A DNA stretch of 5,195 nt from positions 1-5,195 of the forward strand of contig JAITPP010000122.1 of the NCBI GenBank assembly GCA_031289385.1, read 5' to 3'. The notes beneath the pieces were generated by a model. The model worked only from the letters and a program-made list of their open reading frames with translations. It was not told the origin of the DNA and ran no database searches. Of this stretch, positions 1 through 4,281 are shown piece after piece (positions within the stretch are counted from its first letter, which is position 1; every line of letters starts with the position of its first letter). The DNA comes from Prevotellaceae bacterium. GTDB taxonomy: Bacteria > Bacteroidota > Bacteroidia > Bacteroidales > UBA932. A program made the position numbers and the translations under genes.

Positions 1-233
1 ATTTCGATTCTTCTTTGGGTTTGAATAGCAGCATCATTTTCAATTTTTCTTCTGGCATTAAGATAAGCCATCCCCAAGCAGGACATCAGTGCATTTGGAG
101 AGCCATCAACAGCCGCCGCCGATGTAAATCCCCATTGTCGATAAGATTGGGCAGGAGGATTTGTTACAACCGGATTAGCCGGTAAATTTTGATTTGGAGG
201 TTGCGTAACAACCGTATTTCTTTGTTCTGGCAT
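1..233 (-). CDS. Hypothetical protein, Pro/Asn/Gln-rich N-terminus (3' end outside window)
   Basis: The frame opens at ATG 233-231 (MPEQRNTVVTQPPNQNLPAN...) and stays open to the window edge, giving 77 visible residues. I do not recognise the family. Residues 1-30 are low-complexity, rich in Pro, Asn, Gln and Val, and look disordered. From about residue 33 (QWGFTSAAAVDGSPNALMS) the sequence becomes more ordered, with an Ala/Arg/Lys/Glu-rich, probably helical stretch at about 55-77. There is no signal peptide and no membrane segment in the visible part. The start lies 2 nt beyond the TAA of the TerB-like gene, so the two are very likely co-transcribed and perhaps translationally coupled. There is no clear Shine-Dalgarno sequence, as usual in Bacteroidota. 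The gene is supported by position, clean reading frame and non-random composition; its function is unknown. Confidence 0.7.
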   Translation of the reverse strand, partial: MPEQRNTVVTQPPNQNLPANPVVTNPPAQSYRQWGFTSAAAVDGSPNALMSCLGMAYLNARRKIENDAAIQTQRRIE

Positions 234-235
234 AA

Positions 236-634
236 TTATAAGTTTTTAATAGTTTCAAATACATCTCTAACGCTTCTACCGTTCTCGGCTTGTTTCAATA
301 AAAAAGTTGTAATTTCGGCAGTGTATTCCTCCGAAAATCCCAATCTTTTGCATGCGCTTTTCATGCAGTCTATTTCTACATCATCAAGCACTCCGTCAGC
401 CCACGCCATTCGAGCCAAATCATATAAATATCCTATTTTCTCATCGTCATTGCTTAACGATTCAAAAGAAAATAAATGAGCAGGGGAAAAAATCGCGTTT
501 TGTATCTCTTGTTCCGATACTCCTTTTTCTTTACCAATAAGGTAAAGCAGTTCCAATTCCTTAGGGTGTACCTCTGTATCTGCTAAAATCATTTGATACA
601 ATCCTAAAAAGTGTTGTTTTAGTCCTTCATTCAT
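236..634 (-). CDS. TerB-like (tellurite-resistance/DjlA-type) helical domain protein
   Basis: A complete 132-residue, all-helical, acidic cytosolic protein. It has the two-fold pattern of the TerB/DjlA N-terminal domain family. The first half contains ILADTEVHPKELELLYLIGK (about residues 16-35): an Ala-Asp followed after a few residues by Glu. The second half repeats this with MAWADGVLDDVEIDCMKSAC (about 76-95). In characterised TerB domains, such Asp/Glu pairs lie close together and can bind metal. The length fits a single stand-alone TerB domain with no J-domain or membrane anchor. The family name comes from tellurite-resistance operons, but no other ter genes are visible, so tellurite resistance should not be inferred; such domains are generally linked to envelope stress and metal sensing. 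The ATG at 634 is the first in frame. It has no Shine-Dalgarno but an A/T-rich leader. The gene begins about 70 nt after the end of the proposed structured RNA and is followed after 2 nt by the hypothetical gene. Confidence 0.85.
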   Translation of the reverse strand: MNEGLKQHFLGLYQMILADTEVHPKELELLYLIGKEKGVSEQEIQNAIFSPAHLFSFESLSNDDEKIGYLYDLARMAWADGVLDDVEIDCMKSACKRLGFSEEYTAEITTFLLKQAENGRSVRDVFETIKNL

Positions 635-700
635 AATTTGGTGTTTTTTAATTAATATTATTTTTTATGTTATTTTAAAAATTATTTTCCCCTTTGCACC

Positions 701-784
701 AAATAAAAAAGGCATGGCACTTTACCTTTATTAGATTCAGAGGTACCGCCATACCTAACGACAGATAAAAGAAAGCCCATGCCT
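701..784 (-). terminator. Intrinsic-terminator-like end: 8-bp stem plus T-run
   Basis: On the minus strand AGGCATGG (784-777) is exactly complementary to CCATGCCT (717-710), which runs directly into a T-rich tail (710-705 all T, then ATTT). The stem followed by U residues resembles a rho-independent terminator. The intervening segment is long, about 59 nt, and holds its own hairpin at 741-756, so this is not a compact textbook terminator. It would end the proposed RNA about 70 nt before the TerB-like start codon. The upstream arm has a second possible partner at 996-989, so termination could be conditional. Confidence 0.5.
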
Positions 785-1025
785 ATGAAAATAGAACGAG
801 CATCCATCTATAACTGCTGTCGTATGAAAACTGGCGGTTTTCTGAACCCACATGCAATAAATAAACGCTTCATCTAACAAACACATTACTTTTACGTTTC
901 TACAAGTAAATATGTTTCTTATCAAAATTTATACAAAAATAGTATTTTTTTGCATATCAACAAAATCTACAAGAAATAATGTGTTCTCAGGCATGGACTT
1001 AATTTGTCCATTATTTATCTTAAAA
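704..1025 (-). ncRNA. Candidate structured RNA or 5' leader upstream of the TerB operon
   Basis: No protein gene is convincing here, yet the minus strand is bracketed by promoter-like sequences (1063-1032 and 964-934) and a terminator-like end (about 704). The RNA would be about 320 nt from the first promoter or 220 nt from the second. Complementary segments seen on the minus strand are: 1000-989 with 784-773 (12 bp, one G-U); 985-977 with 888-880 (9 bp, nested inside the former); 823-817 with 764-758 (7 bp, ACGACAG/CTGTCGT); hairpin 842-826 (GAAAAC/GTTTTC, loop CGCCA); hairpin 756-741 (AGGTA/TACCT, loop TGGCGG); hairpin 1011-993 (ATGGAC/GTCCAT). The two loops are complementary. Some stems exclude or cross one another. 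I do not recognise the family. 6S-like and Bacteroidales-1-type RNAs also lie between a Bacteroidota promoter and a terminator, but I could not match this sequence to them. Exact ends are inferred. Confidence 0.5.
934..964 (-). promoter_or_regulatory. Bacteroidota-type promoter, inner (P2)
   Basis: On the minus strand TTTG (964-961) is followed by a 19-nt spacer and TATTTTTG (941-934), a full match to the TTTG / TAnnTTTG consensus of the Bacteroidota primary sigma factor. Transcription would start near 927, giving an RNA of about 220 nt up to the T-run at 705. The surroundings are very AT-rich, so a chance match is possible. Confidence 0.45.
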
Positions 1026-1031
1026 ACAGCG

Positions 1032-1063
1032 CAAAGATATAAAATAATGGTTAATTTTTGAAA
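1032..1063 (-). promoter_or_regulatory. Bacteroidota-type promoter, outer (P1)
   Basis: On the minus strand TATCTTTG (1039-1032) matches the TAnnTTTG -7 element exactly. A TTTC (1063-1060), one base off the TTTG -33 element, lies 20 nt upstream. The start would be near 1025. A transcript from here includes the extra segments 1011-977 that can pair with distal parts of the RNA, whereas a transcript from the inner promoter would lack them. Confidence 0.45.
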
Positions 1064-1117
1064 AAAATATTTTTTTGTGTTTATTCAGCCGTAAAATAGA
1101 AAAATAAAATTGTTTAA

Positions 1118-1157
1118 CCGCAAAGGGCGCGAAGAGTTTTCGCAAAGGGCGCAAAGG
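1118..1157. repeat. CGCAAAGGGCGC-type direct repeat, two copies
   Basis: CCGCAAAGGGCGCGAAGAG (1118-1135) is followed by CGCAAAGGGCGCAAAGG (1141-1157), two imperfect copies separated by a short T-rich gap. The segment is strikingly GC-rich compared with its AT-rich surroundings. I recall similar CGCAAAG repeats from intergenic DNA of other environmental bacteria; function is unknown. Confidence 0.6.
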
Positions 1158-1210
1158 TTTTTTAATTTGCCTCTTTAATTCTTAATTGATTTTTATTTTT
1201 CATTTTTTTA

Positions 1211-1275
1211 ACCCCTAAATCCCCTAAAGGGGACTTTCCTGCACTGCCAAACTCTCTATTTAGGGGGCTGGGGGC
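1211..1275. repeat. Nested palindromic repeat (CCCCTAAA / TTTAGGGG)
   Basis: CCCCTAAAT (1212-1220) is exactly complementary to ATTTAGGGG (1258-1266). Inside it lies a second palindrome, CCCC-TAAA-GGGG (1221-1232). The element ends in a G-rich run (1263-1274) with three groups of Gs. It has the look of a dispersed intergenic palindromic element of Bacteroidota and does not belong to any gene here. No coding frame or flanking target duplication is evident. Confidence 0.6.
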
Positions 1276-1276
1276 A

Positions 1277-1311
1277 ATTCTTCATTCTTAACTCTTAATT
1301 CTTAATTCTAC
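1277..1311. repeat. Heptanucleotide tandem array, unit ATTCTTA (5 copies)
   Basis: Five consecutive 7-nt units are read from 1277: ATTCTTC, ATTCTTA, ACTCTTA, ATTCTTA, ATTCTAC. The period is maintained without slips, and copies differ by one or two bases. The array follows directly after the palindromic element ending at 1275. Two related units (TTAATTC, TTAATTG) also occur at 1175-1188. Confidence 0.65.
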
Positions 1312-1387
1312 ACGTCGTGCGGGTGAATTTTTGTAATTCTAAATATCTTTTGTACTCCGCACTCTGTCTATTTATTGCGTTTTTCAT

Positions 1388-1433
1388 CATAGGGCGTTGC
1401 CCTATGCTAAAATAAATTGCCCTTTCAGGGCAA
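1388..1433. repeat. Pair of perfect GGGC hairpins
   Basis: Two perfect inverted repeats stand side by side: CATAGGGC-GTT-GCCCTATG (1388-1406) and TTGCCCT-TTC-AGGGCAA (1417-1433), each with a 3-nt loop, 10 nt apart. Their core sequences are related (AGGGC/GCCCT), so the unit resembles a REP-like double hairpin. I recall similar GGGCGTTGCCC elements scattered in Bacteroidales genomes. On the minus strand the 1433-1417 hairpin is followed by ATTTATTTT, so it might also end transcripts coming from comEC, but it lies about 250 nt beyond that stop codon. Confidence 0.65.
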
Positions 1434-1442
1434 GTGATTCGG

Positions 1443-1505
1443 AATTGATTTTTATCTGTGTGCCTCGTAATTCGTAATTTTTAATTCGTAATTGATTTTT
1501 ATCTG
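1443..1505. repeat. 16-nt direct repeat enclosing a TAATTCG heptamer array
   Basis: AATTGATTTTTATCTG occurs at 1443-1458 and again at 1490-1505. Between and partly overlapping the second copy are four 7-nt units from 1468: TAATTCG, TAATTTT, TAATTCG, TAATTGA. A truncated copy of the direct repeat (AATTGATTTTTATT) is found at 1184-1197, next to TTAATT units as well, so the heptamer plus AATTGATTTTTAT combination recurs in this intergenic region. Confidence 0.6.
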
Positions 1506-1520
1506 CATGCTGAAAATTAG

Positions 1521-1569
1521 AAGTTAAAGAAGTTAAGAAGTTAGCGAAGTTAAGAAGTTAGCGAAGTTA
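1521..1569. repeat. AAGTTA tandem array with 17-nt higher-order unit
   Basis: AAGTTA occurs six times (1521, 1530, 1538, 1547, 1555, 1564), separated alternately by AG and GCG. From 1530 this forms a 17-nt unit, AAGTTAAGAAGTTAGCG, present twice and started a third time. The first copy, with spacer AAG, is off-pattern. It is a probable slippage-prone microsatellite; no open frame uses it. Confidence 0.7.
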
Positions 1570-1603
1570 GAAAATAATTATTTTTCATCCTTAATTTCCC
1601 TTA

Positions 1604-1687
1604 TACTGAATACTGGAATACTGGAATACGGAATACTTGAATACTGAATACTAACTACCAGATACTAAATACCACCGACTAAATACC
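1604..1687. repeat. Imperfect TACTGAA-type array ending on the comEC stop
   Basis: Units of 7-8 nt beginning with TAC run from 1604: TACTGAA, TACTGGAA, TACTGGAA, TACGGAA, TACTTGAA, TACTGAA, TACTAAC, TACCAGA, TACTAAA, then a TACC... block. Its last 24-25 nt (1663-1687) match, with one difference, the end of the array at 4258-4281. The repeat overlaps the end of comEC: the stop codon TAG (1681-1679) and the preceding codons lie inside it. Confidence 0.7.
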
Positions 1688-3787
1688 AATCCAAACAAAA
1701 GCCCCTTTTTCGTTTACGTAGTGATAATTTATATTTCGGTTTTGGGCTTCGGCAATCCAGCGGCGGGCTTGCCATGCTTGCACCGACGAGTCGATTATCA
1801 ATATTTTGGGGCAATAATTTTCAAAAAAAATTTGCGGATTATTGCCCGACTGTTTATTAATAATTAAAAAATCAATATCAAACGGATTTTGCAGACGAAA
1901 AACATCGTTTTCTGTTGCTATTTTTACCGATTTATTATTAAACCAAATAATGTTTTTGTACGACTGTATTACGTTTGACGTTTGTATGTCGTCGGAAAGC
2001 AAAAATGTTTCAACGTGTTTTGTGCCAAGTTTTACGAAATTGTTTTTTGTATTGAACTCGAAATCGTTGTTTTTGTTTTCGACATCGCGTATATTTGCGG
2101 AATTGCGCCCTGACACAAAACTTATATACGACGAGCCTCGCGTGCTGTAAACAATAATTTGTTTTTGAGTTTTATTTTCGATTTTATGATACGAATTTAT
2201 TCCTGCAAACAGAATAATACATGCAAGTATCGCAAATATATTTTTTCGATTTCTAAATTCAATATAAAACGCCAAAAGCGTAATGGCAACAATGGCTACG
2301 GCTATTTGCAAGCTACTTACATAAATATTTTCGGAAAGCGAATACGGCAATATTTCAACATGTTTTGTGATTTCATTTGATAAGGAAACGCAGATGTCCA
2401 AAAATTTTCCAATCAATGCACCAATCACAGGAATCCACGACAGCATAAAGGTTGCGGCAACAGTAAACATTATCAGGGTAACCAGCGGAATTATCAAAAC
2501 ATTTGTAATGATAAAATAATTGGGAAACGAATGAAAATAAAATATTGATATTGCCGAAGTGCCTATTTGCGCTGCTATTGAAACTGTTGCAAGCCCAAAA
2601 ATGTAATTCAAAAATTTGTTGCGTATGTAAACGGTTTTATACATAAAAGGCTGAAAATAAACTATCGCAATAACCGCACAATACGACAGTTGAAATCCTA
2701 CTTCAAAAATATTGTAAGGATTTATAATCAGCAAAAATAAGGCTGATGCTGCTAACGAATTGTAAATATTCACTTTCCTGCCAAAAGCATTGCCAAACAA
2801 CACAAACGAAAACATTACGCAAGCGCGGCAAACCGAAGGCGAAAACGCTGCCAGCGAGGCATATATCCAAAGTCCTACAAAAATTATTATTGCCCGAATA
2901 AATTTTCCATATCGCCGCTTGCCCAAAGGACGCATCAAGAAAAGCAAAACCGCATAAACCAATCCTACATGCAAACCGCTCACCGCAAGAACGTGCATTA
3001 CGCCCGAAGTGCTGTAAGAATCAAGAAGTTCGTCGCTCAGCAATTCTTTGTCGCCAATAATTAACGCGCGAAGAACGGCAAAATTATCGTCGTTTATTCC
3101 CAATTTTGCAAAACAATCGAACATTGCTGTTTGAATATTCAAAACTGTTTTGCGAAACCATAAATTTTCGTGCCGCACTTTTTTATAATTTCCGTCTGAT
3201 ATAAAAGCAGTTGCAAAAAATTTTCGCCGCGCAAGATAATATGAATAATCAAATTCTTCGGGGTTTTTTGGCGGTGGGTTTGCCGAAAATTTTGTGTTTA
3301 AAAATAAAACATCGCCAAGTTGCAAAGTGCTGGAAATGCTATCGGTAGGCACATATACAAAAACATTTTCGCTGGTTGCAATCCAATTTTTTGAACTGTC
3401 GCTATACGATTTTATTTGCAGCGTCAATCTTGTAAACCTTGCATCAACATTCGGATTATCAACGACAATGCCGTTAAAAAATGTTTGTTTGTCGAGCAAT
3501 AAAGTTGTTTGATGTTGGCGATTTTTCATTATGCCTGCGCCCAACAAAAACAAATTACAAAATATAAAAACGCCCCACAACCAGCGATATTTATACGATT
3601 TGCCCAATCGCACAAAAAACAACAAAAAGAAAAACAACAGCGGAACAAGTAGAAAATATGAAATATCAACAGTTTGTTTAAAAATTAATTCTTCGGCAAT
3701 AATTCCGCACAAAAACGGAATAAGCAGCCGCACAAATGGCAACCGACGAATATATTCTATAAAATCTACCGAATAGTTCATAAGCAT
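1679..3787 (-). CDS. comEC: ComEC/Rec2-family DNA-uptake channel protein
   Basis: A complete 702-residue polytopic membrane protein. ComEC forms the inner-membrane channel for single-stranded DNA during natural transformation. An N-terminal pair of membrane spans (about 19-60) precedes an OB-like DUF4131 region (about 100-200) ending in the family-typical NPEEFDYSYYLARRKF. The Competence domain (about 235-510) carries the hallmark HVLAVSGLHVGL (265-276), PSVCRA (317-322) and GFQLSY (364-369), with many hydrophobic helices. The C-terminal part (about 540-702) sits where a metallo-beta-lactamase-like domain lies in longer ComEC proteins. It shows no HxHxDH metal site, so it is probably a catalytically dead remnant of that fold, as in many Bacteroidota. 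The first ATG (3787) and a second at codon 3 (3781) are both possible; neither has a Shine-Dalgarno. No other competence genes are visible. The last codons and stop overlap a tandem repeat. Confidence 0.93.
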   Translation of the reverse strand: MLMNYSVDFIEYIRRLPFVRLLIPFLCGIIAEELIFKQTVDISYFLLVPLLFFFLLFFVRLGKSYKYRWLWGVFIFCNLFLLGAGIMKNRQHQTTLLLDKQTFFNGIVVDNPNVDARFTRLTLQIKSYSDSSKNWIATSENVFVYVPTDSISSTLQLGDVLFLNTKFSANPPPKNPEEFDYSYYLARRKFFATAFISDGNYKKVRHENLWFRKTVLNIQTAMFDCFAKLGINDDNFAVLRALIIGDKELLSDELLDSYSTSGVMHVLAVSGLHVGLVYAVLLFLMRPLGKRRYGKFIRAIIIFVGLWIYASLAAFSPSVCRACVMFSFVLFGNAFGRKVNIYNSLAASALFLLIINPYNIFEVGFQLSYCAVIAIVYFQPFMYKTVYIRNKFLNYIFGLATVSIAAQIGTSAISIFYFHSFPNYFIITNVLIIPLVTLIMFTVAATFMLSWIPVIGALIGKFLDICVSLSNEITKHVEILPYSLSENIYVSSLQIAVAIVAITLLAFYIEFRNRKNIFAILACIILFAGINSYHKIENKTQKQIIVYSTRGSSYISFVSGRNSANIRDVENKNNDFEFNTKNNFVKLGTKHVETFLLSDDIQTSNVIQSYKNIIWFNNKSVKIATENDVFRLQNPFDIDFLIINKQSGNNPQIFFENYCPKILIIDSSVQAWQARRWIAEAQNRNINYHYVNEKGAFVWIGI

Positions 3788-3800
3788 ATTTTTGGTAATG

Positions 3801-3831
3801 CAAAGTTGTGTGTTTTTGGTGAATAATCAAA
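3801..3831 (-). promoter_or_regulatory. Putative comEC promoter
   Basis: On the minus strand TTTG (3831-3828), a 19-nt spacer and CAACTTTG (3808-3801) match the Bacteroidota TTTG / TAnnTTTG promoter except for the first base of the -7 element. Transcription would start near 3795, leaving a very short leader of about 8 nt before the ATG at 3787 or 14 nt before the one at 3781. The spacing and position directly before the gene support it. Confidence 0.45.
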
Positions 3832-3910
3832 ATGTAAGCGGAAATATTTTTTATTTTTTTGCTAAGTAACAAAAAATAAATAAACTACAAAGATTGTTTT
3901 TCAAAAAAAT

Positions 3911-4067
3911 CAAGCCGTAAGTTTACAACGCTCGGTAGAAATGTTAAATACCACGCCAACATTGCAATCCGTTAGGACTGCAACCAGCAACAAAGGAGGC
4001 AAACCTACGGCTTGCCGGACAAATGGAGGTACATTTTTCTACCGAGCGATGCAAACCTAACGGCTTG
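3911..4067. mobile_element. MITE-like element with imperfect 34-nt terminal inverted repeats
   Basis: The ends are inverted copies: 3911-3944 (CAAGCCGTAAGTTTAC... CGCTCGGTAGAAATGT) and 4031-4067 (ACATTTTTCTACCGAGCG ... CTAACGGCTTG). They are identical over CAAGCCGT and over the 13-nt core CGCTCGGTAGAAA, with a few changes and small gaps elsewhere. The interior holds a hairpin (3962-3983, TTGCAATCC/GGACTGCAA, one mismatch) and a direct repeat of the end motif: GCAAACCTACGGCTTG at 3999-4014 against GCAAACCTAACGGCTTG at 4051-4067. There is no transposase frame, so it would be non-autonomous or a palindromic repeat unit. No certain target duplication is seen. It is more GC-rich than the flanks and separates the comEC promoter region from the downstream array. 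I recall CCTAACGG-containing palindromes as common in Bacteroidota intergenic DNA. Confidence 0.6.
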
Positions 4068-4110
4068 CGATTTGAGAAAAAAATTTTACAGGTTATTTTT
4101 TGTTATAAAA

Positions 4111-4281
4111 TACAGAGTACAGAATACAGAATACGGAATACAGAGTACGGAGTACGGAATACAGAGTACAGAATACGGAATACAGAGTACAGAATACAGA
4201 ATACAAAATACAGAATACAGAATACAAAATACAGAATACGGAATACAGAGTACGGAATACTAAATACCAACGACTAAATAC
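4111..4281. repeat. Heptanucleotide tandem array TAC(A/G)GA(A/G), about 24 units
   Basis: From 4111 to 4281 the sequence keeps an unbroken 7-nt period: TACAGAG, TACAGAA, TACAGAA, TACGGAA and so on, with variants TACAAAA. The final units drift to TACTAAA, TACCAAC, GACTAAA. The variation is concentrated at the fourth and seventh bases, mostly A/G transitions. TATAAAA just before the array (4104-4110) may be a decayed unit. Since seven is not a multiple of three, plus-strand frames through it read as heptapeptide repeats; these are artefacts. The array ends at the base before the stop codon of the regulator gene (4284-4282). Copy number is likely variable between strains. Confidence 0.85.

Noticed and set aside
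189..540. Plus-strand frames opposite the TerB-like gene
   Set aside because: They are antisense to a well-supported gene and have no family resemblance or promoter.
755..886. 43-codon minus-strand frame (starts MCLLDEAFIYCMW) inside the structured RNA region
   Set aside because: It overlaps nearly all the proposed stems, has no Shine-Dalgarno and no recognisable domain, and its composition (Cys, His, Phe, Trp-rich) looks like translated structured RNA. A conserved frame in relatives would change this view.
704..1025. tmRNA, RNase P RNA, SRP RNA or a TPP/cobalamin riboswitch
   Set aside because: I found none of their diagnostic sequences (tmRNA ends, the GAGGAAAGTCC motif of RNase P, the SRP GGAAGCAGC loop, or the B12 box).
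1118..1687. Possible CRISPR array in the repeat-rich intergenic region
   Set aside because: Repeats are short, of different families, and have no regular unique spacers; no cas gene is visible.
1842..3776. Several plus-strand frames of 70-100 codons opposite comEC
   Set aside because: All lie antisense within the clearly recognisable comEC gene and read as low-complexity shadows.
3678..3872. 64-codon minus-strand frame overlapping the comEC start
   Set aside because: It is out of frame with comEC, covers the comEC promoter and start, and has no recognisable features.
4012..4277. Two overlapping plus-strand frames of 83 and 84 codons with heptapeptide repeats (STEYGIQ / NTEYRIQ)
   Set aside because: They are created by the 7-nt tandem array, which has no stop codon in these phases, and they begin inside the palindromic element. 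The periodicity is in the DNA, not protein-specific, and both frames are equally open.
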